From Bryobacterales bacterium (GTDB lineage Bacteria > Acidobacteriota > Terriglobia > Bryobacterales > Bryobacteraceae): a stretch of DNA of 64,000 bases. The notes beneath the pieces were generated by a model. That model was not told the DNA's origin, searched no databases, and saw only the letters and a list, made by a program, of their open reading frames with translations. Shown here in pieces: positions 1-8,280 of the stretch (position 1 is the stretch's first letter; every line of letters starts with the position of its first letter). The position numbers were made by a program, and so were the translations under genes. The stretch lies in NCBI GenBank assembly GCA_020847045.1, contig JADLCT010000020.1, forward strand, positions 18,655 through 82,654, given 5' to 3'.

Positions 1-1178
1 GTCGAGTCTGCCCCCGCAGGGGCGGATACCGCTTCTAAATGTCCCATCTCTTCACCCAACCCGGTGAGGCGGCTGAACCGAATACCCTCATGAACCGCCA
101 GAAGCAGTCCAAACGGGACGATGATCACAAAAGAGACCACCCACAACAGTAGCGCCACCCCGCTGGCGACCTCCATCGAGACGCGGAAGAGTTGTGTGAG
201 AATTACAACAGAAACGATCTGTGGACCACCGCCCACCCCGGGAATTTGCACAACACTACCAAAAGCGACAAACCCCACAAAGATCGACACATCCAGCAAA
301 GAAAGCGCCGCCGTCTGAGGGATCGCAAGGAACAGGCAATAATAGCATCCAATAATAAGTATCCATTCAAGTATTGAATAACCGATCACCTGCGCCACCG
401 CTGCTGGGCTGGACGTGGACCGGATTCCCTGGATGAACGAACTGATCATGCTTTGAACCCGCTTCTGGAACGAAGCCGGAACGGCGCCGGCGGCCTGGCG
501 GAGTCGTGTCTCGGCCCAACCCGAGAAGAGCCCGAACACGGCCAGAATGACGATGCAAACAGTTGCCAGCGCCCCCGCAGCATGGCCACCCAGCCGGAGG
601 ACCCAGGTGAGCGCCTCGCCGGCTTGCACTGTGGCAGAGTTCACCTGCACGAGGGCGACGCCGAAGATCAGCAGCGCCATGAGGAGGTCGTACAACCGTT
701 CCAGGAACCAGGCGCCGACCTGAGACGACACAGGTAGTTCTTCCTTCCGTGCGATCAGATAGGGCCGAACCATCTCACCCGGCCGCCCGAAGAGGACGAT
801 CGCCGTAAAGCCAATTGCCGTCGCCACGAAGAGTCTTCGGATGCTCGCATCTGGCTTCTGGTTGTGGATGAGGACCTTCCATCGCAGGGCGCGGCCCAGG
901 TAGGTGCTCAGGGCGAACAGGATGGAGCCCGCCATCCACAGCGGGTTCAACGTCCGGAACGTGGCGGCGAACTTACGCCAGTCGAAGGACTCCTCGCGCC
1001 AGGTGTCGAACAGGAAAAAAGCCAGGGCGAATAAAGCCAGAAAGGTGACGGGGAGCACCCATCGAGGAAGCCGTCGAGCGTGAGGGGAGGGGGAGGGAAT
1101 TGGATGGCTCCTGAGGCTGCGGCCGGCAATGGACGCCCTTCCGGCGGCAGGCGAAATCCTGCTTCGCCGTGGGGGCAC
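1..1178 (-). CDS. Flippase-like integral membrane protein (lysylphosphatidylglycerol synthase TM family), 3' end outside window
   Basis: Missing from the ORF track because its stop lies beyond the window edge; I translated it by hand from the reverse strand. The frame stays open from 1178 to base 1. It reads a first membrane segment (LPVTFLALFALAFFLFD), then the family hallmark RALRWKVLI followed by VLFGRPGEMVRPYLIARKE and FLERLYDLLMALL, and near the end IPGVGGGPQIVSVV. These are typical of the UPF0104/YbhN/AglD-like membrane domain, which moves or modifies lipids at the inner membrane. The start is GTG at 1178, directly after an in-frame TGA. A -10-like TATATT sits 8 nt upstream, so the mRNA may be leaderless. 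A second possible start is GTG at 1058, just before the first membrane helix. The family is secure; the substrate is unknown. Confidence 0.85.
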   Translation of the reverse strand, partial: MPPRRSRISPAAGRASIAGRSLRSHPIPSPSPHARRLPRWVLPVTFLALFALAFFLFDTWREESFDWRKFAATFRTLNPLWMAGSILFALSTYLGRALRWKVLIHNQKPDASIRRLFVATAIGFTAIVLFGRPGEMVRPYLIARKEELPVSSQVGAWFLERLYDLLMALLIFGVALVQVNSATVQAGEALTWVLRLGGHAAGALATVCIVILAVFGLFSGWAETRLRQAAGAVPASFQKRVQSMISSFIQGIRSTSSPAAVAQVIGYSILEWILIIGCYYCLFLAIPQTAALSLLDVSIFVGFVAFGSVVQIPGVGGGPQIVSVVILTQLFRVSMEVASGVALLLWVVSFVIIVPFGLLLAVHEGIRFSRLTGLGEEMGHLEAVSAPAGADS

Positions 1179-1186
1179 TCAGTTAG

Positions 1187-1192
1187 AATATA
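1187..1192 (-). promoter_or_regulatory. -10-like hexamer for the flippase-like gene
   Basis: TATATT on the minus strand lies 8 nt before the GTG at 1178, with a weak TTGGTG about 18 nt further upstream. No Shine-Dalgarno sequence fits between it and the start, so transcription would begin at or beside the start codon. Confidence 0.45.
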
Positions 1193-1355
1193 GGGCGGCT
1201 CCAGCAAAATCACCAACTTTGTTGAACTTCCGGGGACCAGACCTCGTAGTCCGGAGTGAATGGCGCAGCAGGCGCCGGCCGGACCGGATGCGAAGAATTC
1301 AACAGCATTCCTCCGAACGGGCGGCAGATGATACGACGGAGAAGTGAGGCCTGGT

Positions 1356-2072
1356 ATGGCGACAGCCGCCGCGGTATGGCAGATCGGAAGTCCTGGGCGG
1401 AAGCGGGCTCCGGCTGAATACGGAGCCGGACGGCGGACGCCAGACAGCGCCACGCGGTCCCAGTGGGACGAGCGGCCGGTTGAGTGGGGTCAACGGGAAC
1501 GTACATTGGACCAGGACGCCATTCTGGTGGAACGGTGCCTGAGCGGCGAAGACGCGGCTTGGGAAGAACTGGTGCGCGCGCATACACGGCGGGTTTACTC
1601 AATCTGTTACCGGTTCACGGGGGCTGATGGCGAGGCGCAGGATATCACGCAGGAGGTCTTCCTGCGGGTGTTCCAGAGTCTGCAAAGCTTCCGCTCGGGT
1701 GAGGGCTCCTTTTCGGTGTGGCTTTCGCGGCTGACGCGGAACCTGCTGATCGACAACTACCGGCGGGGGAAGATGCGGCGAGCCTCGGACTCTCTTGAGG
1801 ACAAGCTTGCTGGAATCGAGGAGACGTCGCCGGGCTACTCCAGGACAGACAGCCAGCTGCACTCGCGCGAGGCCTCCGAATGGATTCAGGCGGCGCTGCA
1901 ACGGCTTTCGCCGGAATTACGGGAGGCTGTCATTCTGCGCGATCTGGAGGAGCTGGAATACAGGGACATCGCGGAGGTTTTGAAGGTGCCAGAGGGCACT
2001 GTAAAATCACGCATTAACCGGGGCCGCGCGGAACTGGCGCGGGTTCTCAGGAAGTGGAAAGTAGCGCTATGA
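1356..2072 (+). CDS. ECF (RpoE-type) RNA polymerase sigma factor
   Basis: Sigma-70 region 2 is seen in AAWEELVRAHTRRVYSI and DITQEVFLRVFQSL. Region 4 is seen in LSPELREAVILRDLEELEY and the helix-turn-helix VPEGTVKSRINRGRAEL. The first ~50 residues are low-complexity and do not look conserved, so the start is uncertain. ATG 1356 has GAGG six bases upstream; GTG 1344 and TTG 1506 (LDQDAILVERCL, where family similarity begins) are alternatives. The stop overlaps the ATG of the anti-sigma gene (ATGA), which indicates translational coupling. It would direct transcription of an envelope-related regulon, as the downstream membrane and toastrack genes suggest. Confidence 0.88.
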   Translation: MATAAAVWQIGSPGRKRAPAEYGAGRRTPDSATRSQWDERPVEWGQRERTLDQDAILVERCLSGEDAAWEELVRAHTRRVYSICYRFTGADGEAQDITQEVFLRVFQSLQSFRSGEGSFSVWLSRLTRNLLIDNYRRGKMRRASDSLEDKLAGIEETSPGYSRTDSQLHSREASEWIQAALQRLSPELREAVILRDLEELEYRDIAEVLKVPEGTVKSRINRGRAELARVLRKWKVAL

Positions 2073-2695
2073 AGTGCGCCGAGTTTGAAATTCTGCTCAG
2101 CGACTCGCTGGACGGCGCGATTACCGCCGCCGATCAGGCGCGCCTGGATGCTCACGCGGGCGTATGCGAGGCGTGCGCCGAACTGGCGGCCGATTGTGGC
2201 GCGGCGATGCCGTGGCTGGCGCGCGTGATCGAGGTGGAGCCGCCGGACGAACTGGTAAACCGGATTCTCTACCATGTCCCCACCGGACGCTCACCGGCGG
2301 CCGGGAGTGTTCCCAGAAGCAAGTGGGCGGCCGTGTTTGGCGGCTGGTTCAGCCCTCTTTTGCAGCCGCGTCTGGCGATGGGGATGGCGATGACGATTCT
2401 GTCGTTCTCCATGGTCGGGCGTGTGTTGGGCTTGCAGGAGAGGCAGATCACGATGGCCGACCTGGAACCGGCGCGCGTGGTGGCGACGCTGGATTGGAAG
2501 CTCCATCGTGTCTGGGACCGCGCGGTGAAGTATTACGAGAACGTGCGGCTGGTGTACGTGATCCAGACGCAGTTGCGCGACTGGAGCGCACAGGAAGAGG
2601 AAGACCGGAGAATGCAGTCGCAGCGGTCGACGATCGACGCCGGCGTTGTTCCGGCGGACGCGGGCGCCGGCAGGCAGAGGAGGGAGGCAAAATGA
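2069..2695 (+). CDS. Membrane-anchored anti-sigma factor with zinc-finger (zf-HC2) domain
   Basis: The start MKCAEFEILL overlaps the sigma stop by 4 bp, so it is preferred over the longer ORF start at 2054. An HxxxCxxC zinc-binding motif (HAGVCEAC) sits near residue 30. One membrane span follows around residues 110-130 (LAMGMAMTILSFSMVGRVL), then a ~70-residue tail. This is the normal plan of an anti-sigma factor that holds the ECF sigma at the inner membrane. Its partner is almost certainly the gene immediately upstream. The C-terminal tail has no recognised sensor domain. Confidence 0.85.
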   Translation: MKCAEFEILLSDSLDGAITAADQARLDAHAGVCEACAELAADCGAAMPWLARVIEVEPPDELVNRILYHVPTGRSPAAGSVPRSKWAAVFGGWFSPLLQPRLAMGMAMTILSFSMVGRVLGLQERQITMADLEPARVVATLDWKLHRVWDRAVKYYENVRLVYVIQTQLRDWSAQEEEDRRMQSQRSTIDAGVVPADAGAGRQRREAK

Positions 2696-3387
2696 CGGCA
2701 GCAGCGTTCTGCAGACAGTGCGGCAAGCCGCTTACAGAGGGAGAGCAGGCTGACTCCTCGACGATCTATTGCGCGGTGTGCGCAGCGGCGCGCTCCCAGG
2801 CGGCCACACCCGCCGCGGCACACCAGCAGCGGCCTATTGCACCCGCCGGGGCCGCTGTGACAGACGCGGCCGGCGCGGGCATTTCGCCGGGACTCGCCTT
2901 CCTGCTGGGCATTCTGCCGGGGGTGGGCGCGATCTACAACGCCCAGTATGCCAAGGGTCTCATCCACGTGGTGATCTTCGGACTCCTGATCTCCATTGCC
3001 GGTTCGCCCGGCAGCAGCGAGGTAACGCCGGTATTCGTTGTCCTCATCCCCGCCTTCATCACCTACATGGCCTTCGAGGCGTATCACACGGCCAAGAAGC
3101 GAGCGGCGGGAATCAGTGTGGATGAGTTTTCCAGCCTGGTGCCGATGCGGCGGATTGGTTTTCCGGTGGCGCCCGTGTTGCTGATTGGCAGCGGCGTGGT
3201 GTTCCTGTTGAACAACCTGGGCGTGTTGCGGTTCAGCCAGTTGTTCCGCTGGTGGCCGCTGCTGTTGATCGGTTTGGGCGTTTATATGCTGCTCATGCGC
3301 CTGACGGGCGGCGCCGGGGAAGAGCAAACGCCCCCTTCAGGTGGCCTTGCGGCCGGGTACCAGGACGAGGTGCGCCATGAACAGTAA
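2692..3387 (+). CDS. Zinc-ribbon membrane protein (LiaI/DUF5668-like C-terminus)
   Basis: The ATG at 2692 overlaps the stop of the anti-sigma gene (ATGA); the longer track ORF from 2164 runs across two other genes and is not real before this point. A short zinc ribbon (FCRQCGKPL ... YCAVC) is followed by an Ala/Pro linker. Four hydrophobic segments follow, including AFLLGILPGVGAIYNAQY, PVLLIGSGVVFLLNNLGVL and WWPLLLIGLGVYMLLMRL. The last pair resembles the LiaI/LiaF-like membrane unit found in envelope-stress proteins. It is probably a membrane component of the sigma/anti-sigma operon. The exact role is unknown. Confidence 0.75.
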   Translation: MTAAAFCRQCGKPLTEGEQADSSTIYCAVCAAARSQAATPAAAHQQRPIAPAGAAVTDAAGAGISPGLAFLLGILPGVGAIYNAQYAKGLIHVVIFGLLISIAGSPGSSEVTPVFVVLIPAFITYMAFEAYHTAKKRAAGISVDEFSSLVPMRRIGFPVAPVLLIGSGVVFLLNNLGVLRFSQLFRWWPLLLIGLGVYMLLMRLTGGAGEEQTPPSGGLAAGYQDEVRHEQ

Positions 3388-3589
3388 CCCGCCATTAATT
3401 CGCGCGCTACGCGGACCGGTGATGATGATGACTCTGGGCGCCATGCTGGTGGCCGATCACTTCACCCAATTTTCTTTCAGCCGCACGTGGCCCGTGCTGT
3501 TGATTGTCATGGGAATCATGAAACTGCTGGAGCGCGCCGGACAGGGCACGGGGCCCGAAAAATCCAGCGCGCCAATGGGAGGGAACTAG
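3377..3589 (+). CDS. Small two-helix membrane protein (DUF5668-like)
   Basis: 70 residues beginning MNSNPPLIRALRGPV. It overlaps the 3' end of the upstream gene by 11 bp and ends 2 bp before the next start. Two hydrophobic segments (VMMMTLGAMLVADHF and WPVLLIVMGIMKLLE) match the LiaI/LiaF-like paired-helix unit also seen in the flanking proteins. It is likely co-translated with them and may assemble with them in the inner membrane. The function is inferred only from position. Confidence 0.7.
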   Translation: MNSNPPLIRALRGPVMMMTLGAMLVADHFTQFSFSRTWPVLLIVMGIMKLLERAGQGTGPEKSSAPMGGN

Positions 3590-3591
3590 CC

Positions 3592-5061
3592 ATGCCGCGC
3601 GGATCCATCATCGGACCTGTCATTCTCATTCTGCTGGGCGGCCTGTTCCTTGTGAACAATGTGAGGCCGGACGTACCGGCGTTGCAACTGGTGGCCGACT
3701 GGTGGCCCTTTCTGCTGGTGGCCTGGGGGCTGATTCGCTTCGTCGAGATCCTGGCGTGGCACGGGCGGGGAAGGGCGCTGCCCGCTGCAGGCATCTCCGG
3801 TGGCGAATGGATGCTGGCCATCGTGCTTACCGTCCTGGGGTCCACGCTGTTTGTTGGCAAGGACCTGGCGAACCGGTTGCACCGCAGCCGGATCACGTAC
3901 CGGGGCCTGGAGCTGTTCGGCGAGCAGTTCGACTTTCCGCTAAACGGCGCGTTGCAGGCCGGCAAGACGCCGCGTATCCAGATTGAAAATCTGCGCGGCA
4001 ACGCGCGTGTGGTGGGCGCCGATGGCGAGGAGATCAAGGTGACCGGCCGCAATTCGGTCCGCGCCTTCGAGCGCAAGGATGCGGAGAAGACAAACGGCCA
4101 GTGCCGGTTGGAGATTGTGAAGCAGGGCGATTTGATCATCGTGCGCACGAATCAGGACAAGGCTTCGGGCGACCAGCGCGTGGAATCGGAGCTGGAAATT
4201 ATCGTGCCGCGCGGCGCGACGGTGCGGGGCCGCGGACGGTACGGTGATTTCGACATTTCGGGCATTGCCGGCGACACCGATATTGACAGCGACAACGCCG
4301 GCGTGCGCATCTCCGACGTGGGCGGGCAGGTGCGCGTGAACGTGCGTCGCAGCGACGTGGTGCGGGCGGTGAACGTGAAGGGCAACGTGGAGTTGCGCGG
4401 CCGCGGCGGTGACGTGGAGTTGGAGAACGTCGAGGGCGCGGTGACGGTGAACGGCGAATTCACGGGGGATTTGAACTTCCGCCGGATCGCCCGGCCGGTG
4501 CGCTTTGAAAGCTCGCGCACGGACCTGCGGCTGGAGAAGCTGGGCGGCTCGTTGCAGATGGGCGATGGCCAGCTATCGGCCGAGGACTTCACAGGTCCGT
4601 TCACCTTGCGCTCGAACTCCAAGGACGTGGATCTGCGGAACTTCACCGGCGTGGTGGATCTGCAGGTGGAGCGCGGCGATGTCGAGGTTCGTCCGGGACG
4701 CACGCCGCTGTCGATGATGAACCTGAACACGCGCGGCGGAAACATCGAATTGATCCTGCCGGAGAAGGCGCAGTTCACCTTGCATGCCGAGGTGGATAAG
4801 GGAGAGATCGACATGGGTCTGCCCGGACCGTGGCGTGTCGAAGAGGTTGGCGGCGGCCAGCGCGTGAATGGCGCCACCGGCAGTGGACCTGCGCTGACAC
4901 TGAACTCCCGGCGCGGGGAGATGCGCATCCGTTCCGGCGCGGCTGATGCGGGAGGCCGCACGCAACTCAAATTACCCGGCCCGAATGATGCGGAAGCCGC
5001 TCCGGAAGCGGGTGCGCCCGCGGGCGTACCGAAAAAGAACCTGCCCGTCGTCCAGCAGTAA
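3592..5061 (+). CDS. Toastrack (DUF4097-type) beta-helix protein with N-terminal membrane helices
   Basis: 489 residues. The N-terminus has two membrane pairs (PVILILLGGLFLVNNV, WWPFLLVAWGLIRFVEIL, EWMLAIVLTVLGSTLFVG). The rest is a long, regular run of short beta strands with repeated signatures (GDFDISGIAGDTDIDSDN, VKGNVELRGRGGDVELEN, NTRGGNIELILPEKA), typical of DUF4097/LiaF-like toastrack domains. The C-terminus is Ala/Pro-rich. It starts 2 bp after the preceding stop with GGGAGG upstream. In related systems such proteins sense or organise envelope stress, and here it closes the ECF sigma operon. The LiaF-like membrane unit at the N-terminus supports that reading. Confidence 0.8.
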   Translation: MPRGSIIGPVILILLGGLFLVNNVRPDVPALQLVADWWPFLLVAWGLIRFVEILAWHGRGRALPAAGISGGEWMLAIVLTVLGSTLFVGKDLANRLHRSRITYRGLELFGEQFDFPLNGALQAGKTPRIQIENLRGNARVVGADGEEIKVTGRNSVRAFERKDAEKTNGQCRLEIVKQGDLIIVRTNQDKASGDQRVESELEIIVPRGATVRGRGRYGDFDISGIAGDTDIDSDNAGVRISDVGGQVRVNVRRSDVVRAVNVKGNVELRGRGGDVELENVEGAVTVNGEFTGDLNFRRIARPVRFESSRTDLRLEKLGGSLQMGDGQLSAEDFTGPFTLRSNSKDVDLRNFTGVVDLQVERGDVEVRPGRTPLSMMNLNTRGGNIELILPEKAQFTLHAEVDKGEIDMGLPGPWRVEEVGGGQRVNGATGSGPALTLNSRRGEMRIRSGAADAGGRTQLKLPGPNDAEAAPEAGAPAGVPKKNLPVVQQ

Positions 5062-5072
5062 CCGGCCCGGTT

Positions 5073-5429
5073 CTACGCGGCGGAAGGATCCAAGACGCCG
5101 TGGCGTTCCAGCAGCGCTACGGCGTTCGTGTTTCCGGACTTGGCCGCGGCGCGTGCGTGCCGCCAGGCAGCGGCCGTGTCATCCCGAATCGCGTAGATTT
5201 CCGCGAGCGAAACGTGGGCTTCGGCGTGCCCGGGGTTCAGCCGGACGGCTTCCAGCAGCAGTCCGAGCGCTTCCTCCTGACGGTTTTGCGTGCGGTAGAG
5301 CTGAGCCAGGTGATAGTAGGGGCGGGCGTCGGAGGGGTCGCGCACGATCCAGGCCGCCTGTTCGTTGATCGCTTCGGCCGTGCCCGAGTCGAGGATCGGC
5401 TCGATCACCTCTTTACGCCAAAAGCTCAT
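5073..5429 (-). CDS. Small tetratricopeptide-repeat protein
   Basis: About 118 residues if started at MSFWRKEVIEPIL; longer starts at 5438 and 5474 are possible but lie in a low-quality N-terminus. Two to three TPR units are visible: PYYHLAQLYRTQNRQEEAL, AEAHVSLAEIYAIRDDTAA and a final AAAKSGNTNAVALLERHG. It has no signal peptide. It is a cytoplasmic protein-interaction module with unknown partners. It ends 11 bp from the convergent toastrack operon and lies upstream of tRNA-Val on the opposite strand. Confidence 0.7.
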   Translation of the reverse strand: MSFWRKEVIEPILDSGTAEAINEQAAWIVRDPSDARPYYHLAQLYRTQNRQEEALGLLLEAVRLNPGHAEAHVSLAEIYAIRDDTAAAWRHARAAAKSGNTNAVALLERHGVLDPSAA

Positions 5430-5491
5430 CGCCACCATGGTAGCGGTGGAAGGGGAGGCGCCGCGCGGACGCATGGTACCCTCAGGGAGGC

Positions 5492-5568
5492 GGGCGCGTA
5501 GCTCAGTTGGTTAGAGCACCTCGTTTACACCGAGGGGGTCCGGGGTTCGAGTCCCTGCGCGCCCACCA
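5492..5568 (+). tRNA. tRNA-Val (anticodon TAC)
   Basis: The acceptor stem GGGCGCG pairs with CGCGCCC. The D-arm (AGCTCAGTTGGTTAGAGC), the anticodon loop TTTACAC with TAC, and the T-arm GGGTTCGAGTCCC (5' G-rich side of the stem) are complete. The 3' CCA is encoded. Confidence 0.97.
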
Positions 5569-5584
5569 ATGCCCTCCTGAATGC

Positions 5585-6193
5585 CTACGCCGGAGTGGGC
5601 AGCGCGATTCCCGGCGCCGTGTTCGCCAGCGAGTGGCGCGTGAAAAAGTTGCCTGAGCCGGGGACGTTAACCTGAGTGCCGGGATTGCGGCCAGGGGAGC
5701 TGCTGACGAATTCGCTGCCGCCCGCGATGTAGTTCACGATCTGGGGATGGCTGCCGAACCAGGCCGAAAGACTCGCGCCCGCGACAAGCGGGGCCGGGTT
5801 GATCGTGCTGGCGGGTATGCGCGTTTGCACCGATGCGTACGCGGCCAGACCGCCGCCCAGTGAATGACCGCAGAGCTGCAGGCTGGAGTAGAGCCGGCTG
5901 CAGCGGTTGGCCAGGCCGAGCGCCTGCGGGTATTGGATGGGCAGGACACCCACCACTTGCGCGCCATCGGCCACGACGTCGCGCACCGAGTCGGTACCGG
6001 CGAAGGCAAGAACGGCCCGGCCGGGCGTGCTGGCGGGACGGATCAGGATCGCCTTGAAGCCGGAAAACATCGTGGCCCAGGCGTCGATCACCTCCCAGAT
6101 GCCGCCGCCTTGAAATTTATAGCGCTCTCCGCTGCTGGCGTCATAGGCGAGGTAGCAGCAGGACTTTGTCTCCATGAGTGTCAGCATCGACAT
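5585..6193 (-). CDS. Lipase (class 3)-like alpha/beta hydrolase
   Basis: 202 residues with no signal peptide. The serine-hydrolase elbow GHSLGGGLAAYAS is clear, preceded by AVLAFAGTDSVRDVVAD, which corresponds to the F-G-T-D/oxyanion region of class 3 lipases. A late His (FFTRHSL) could complete the triad. It is shorter than typical fungal-type class 3 lipases and resembles compact bacterial lipase-fold proteins. GGAAG lies just upstream of the ATG. The substrate is not predictable. Confidence 0.75.
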   Translation of the reverse strand: MSMLTLMETKSCCYLAYDASSGERYKFQGGGIWEVIDAWATMFSGFKAILIRPASTPGRAVLAFAGTDSVRDVVADGAQVVGVLPIQYPQALGLANRCSRLYSSLQLCGHSLGGGLAAYASVQTRIPASTINPAPLVAGASLSAWFGSHPQIVNYIAGGSEFVSSSPGRNPGTQVNVPGSGNFFTRHSLANTAPGIALPTPA

Positions 6194-6222
6194 GGTTGCT
6201 TCCTAACAGGGCGTTCTGTATT

Positions 6223-7125
6223 TCAGTCTAATTCCCATCGGCCGCGGACGACGGCTTCTTGAGGGTGCTCGTTCACATGAAGCCGGAAGATGTCGGGCCG
6301 TGCATAGTGGCCGGTGACGTCGAGGTCGAACCGGGCTTCGGCGATGCGCGCGGTGTCCACTTCGGCGGTGAGGATGGACTCGCGGTCATAGACGGGCCCG
6401 GCGAGCACCTCGCCGAGGGGGCCGACGATGACGCTGCCGCCGCGGATGATCTCCCGGGGCGAATCGCCCAGGCGGGCGTACTGGCACGCGGCGAGCACGT
6501 AGCAGCGGCCTTCCGTGGCGATGTGGCGCATGGAGCTTTGCCAAACCTCGCGGTCGTCCACGGTCGGCGCGCAGTAGAGTTGAATGCCCTTGCCATACAT
6601 CGTGGTGCGGAGCAGAGGCATGTAGTTTTCCCAGCAGATGACCGCGCCGGCGCGGCCGAAGCCGGTGTCGACCACCGGCAGCGTGGAGCCATCGCCAAAG
6701 CCCCACACCAGGCGTTCGAGCGCGGTGGGCATCAGCTTGCGATGCTTGGCGGCGAGCGTCCCGTCGGGCGCGAAGAAGAGCACGGTGCAATACAACGTGC
6801 CGCCGCCGCGTTCGATGACGCCGATGACCAGCCACATCGCATGCGCCCGAGCGGCCTCTCCCAGCCGTGCGGTGGCTGGCGAGGGCACGTCGATGGCGCT
6901 CTCGAAATATCTCCGGAACTCCTCCCGGCCTTCCTGGGTGCGTGAGCCGAGCAGCGTGCCAAACGAGGCGCCCTTGGGATAGCCGGTGAGAAACGCCTCG
7001 GGGAAGACGGCGAGCCGCGCGCCGGTGGCTGCGGCCTCGGCCAGAAGCCGTTCGGCGCTCCGCAGCCCCGCCTCGAGATCGTACAACGCGGCGCCCGCCT
7101 GAATTACGGCAACAGTTGTGGACAC
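6223..7125 (-). CDS. Carbon-nitrogen hydrolase (nitrilase family)
   Basis: 300 residues with all three catalytic residues: Glu43 (VFPEAFLTGYPKG), Lys130 (KHRKLMPT) and Cys164 (AVICWENYMPLLR). The CWENYMPLLR form and the FPEAFLTGYPKG segment are characteristic of true nitrilases (nitrile to carboxylate plus ammonia) rather than amidases. It is cytoplasmic. The start is GTG at 7125. TACACT lies 6 nt upstream with no ribosome-binding site, suggesting a leaderless message. The natural nitrile is unknown. Confidence 0.9.
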   Translation of the reverse strand: MSTTVAVIQAGAALYDLEAGLRSAERLLAEAAATGARLAVFPEAFLTGYPKGASFGTLLGSRTQEGREEFRRYFESAIDVPSPATARLGEAARAHAMWLVIGVIERGGGTLYCTVLFFAPDGTLAAKHRKLMPTALERLVWGFGDGSTLPVVDTGFGRAGAVICWENYMPLLRTTMYGKGIQLYCAPTVDDREVWQSSMRHIATEGRCYVLAACQYARLGDSPREIIRGGSVIVGPLGEVLAGPVYDRESILTAEVDTARIAEARFDLDVTGHYARPDIFRLHVNEHPQEAVVRGRWELD

Positions 7126-7131
7126 GCCGGT

Positions 7132-7137
7132 AGTGTA
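7132..7137 (-). promoter_or_regulatory. -10-like hexamer TACACT for the nitrilase gene
   Basis: TACACT lies 6 nt before the GTG start on the minus strand, matching the leaderless arrangement repeated in this window. No clear -35 is seen. Confidence 0.45.
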
Positions 7138-7152
7138 CCAGCGGGGGCGGCG

Positions 7153-7770
7153 TTACTCCACCAGGGACGGGCCGCGCCGTATCCCGCGGCCCCCTTGCTC
7201 CATCATCCACATGACGGCAACGGGGTTGTATATATAGGCCTCGTGCAAACACTCCAGGCAAAAAGCCGCCTCGCTCTCGTCGCCCGCGCTGTACACCGCC
7301 TCGGCCCGGGGCGGATTCTTGCTCAGTCCAGTCAGGTACTCGAAGACGTAACGGTTCGCGGCGCGCGCGTCTTTCAGGACCTTGCCTGCCTTGGCCTCAT
7401 TCTGGGACATCACCAACAGAAGGACCCTGGCGTACAAGAAGATGGCCGAGATCTCATTCTTGTACTTCTCCAACAACAGCGCGGCGCGATGCTGTTCTCC
7501 CATGCGGAGGTAGCGGCCCAGCAACTGATAGCGGACGCCCTGGTTGTCGTTTGGGCAGAGTTCGAGCATCTCCTCATAGTGGGATACACAGTCGAACATG
7601 CGGCCGCCCTCGGCGCAGGCCTCCGCGAGGGCCGCTTTGGCGCGCATATAGGGACGGGTGTCCTGGATCATCCAGAAGTGGCCCCTGTTCTTACTAAAGA
7701 ACGCGGCGCCGCCCAGCCGTTCCGCCGCCGTGCTCACGGCACGCTCCAGAATCGCGATGGCCTGTCCGGC
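7153..7770 (-). pseudogene. C-terminal part of an ST7-like TPR protein, cut off by an in-frame TAA
   Basis: Continues in exactly the same frame as the ORF ending at 7771, separated only by one TAA codon. The track starts it at GTG 7737, but the frame is open from the stop and reads AGQAIAILERAV, which is the expected helix. It then shows the family segments FFSKNRGHFWMIQDTRPYMR, LELCPNDNQGVRYQLLGRYL and DESEAAFCLECL. These match the bacterial ST7/TPR family, in which the whole is a single chain. I read this as a nonsense mutation or a base-call error, not two genes. Internal initiation at GTG 7737 cannot be ruled out. Confidence 0.75.
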
Positions 7771-8136
7771 TTACCTTGCTTCTCCCGCCTTGAAAACCAG
7801 GGCGCTCGTGCAATCGGGATCAAGCGCAAGCGCCTGCTTGTAAAGGCGTCTGGCGGCGGCCTCCGTGGGAGCGTCGATGGCGTCCCAGCACAACTCCTGC
7901 GCCTGGCGGCGAGGGTCCGTGGAGCCGGCTTGGGCGCGACGGGATGGCTTGAGCGTCCCGTCCTTCAATTGCTCCTGCAGAAAGGCGTTCATCTCATCGA
8001 TGCTTTCGAATTTACGTTCCGAAAGGAGCGTGTGAACCTGGTCCATCAGCCTTTCCATGTTCCCCCCGGAGGCTACATGTGGCGGAGTGCTGGAGTGGAC
8101 AAGCTTGGGTGTTGTGGGATCTGTTTTCCGCGCCAT
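7771..8136 (-). CDS. N-terminal part of an ST7-like TPR protein (truncated by TAA)
   Basis: Real only as the last 121 codons of the 993-aa antisense ORF 7771..10752; the rest of that ORF is a shadow of gnd and the kinase gene. The start is MARKTDPTTPK at 8136, with TATACT 8 nt upstream. An internal Met (MERLMDQVHTLL) is a second option. It contains RRQAQELCWDAID and AARRLYKQALALDPDCTSAL, a typical first TPR pair of the ST7-like family. It then stops at GEAR-TAA, in the middle of the next repeat. The downstream ORF continues the protein in the same frame. Confidence 0.7.
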   Translation of the reverse strand: MARKTDPTTPKLVHSSTPPHVASGGNMERLMDQVHTLLSERKFESIDEMNAFLQEQLKDGTLKPSRRAQAGSTDPRRQAQELCWDAIDAPTEAAARRLYKQALALDPDCTSALVFKAGEAR

Positions 8137-8144
8137 GAGAGTTG

Positions 8145-8150
8145 AGTATA
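8145..8150 (-). promoter_or_regulatory. -10 hexamer TATACT of the ST7-like gene
   Basis: TATACT lies 8 nt before the ATG at 8136 on the minus strand. No Shine-Dalgarno sequence is visible between them. Confidence 0.5.
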
Positions 8151-8280
8151 ATTCGCGGCGGTGGTGAAGGCGCGCCACGGATTGGGCGTAAACTAGGGAG
8201 GAATCCGCGTGCGCCAGGTCCGTGAGGGTCACGATTCGCCGGACGCGTTGCGCATGCCGCGGATGTGGGCAGGAGAACTC

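Noticed and set aside
8209-8280. Longer N-terminus of gnd from the ORF track
   Set aside because: The 24 extra residues are not conserved and a strong AGGAGA precedes ATG 8281.
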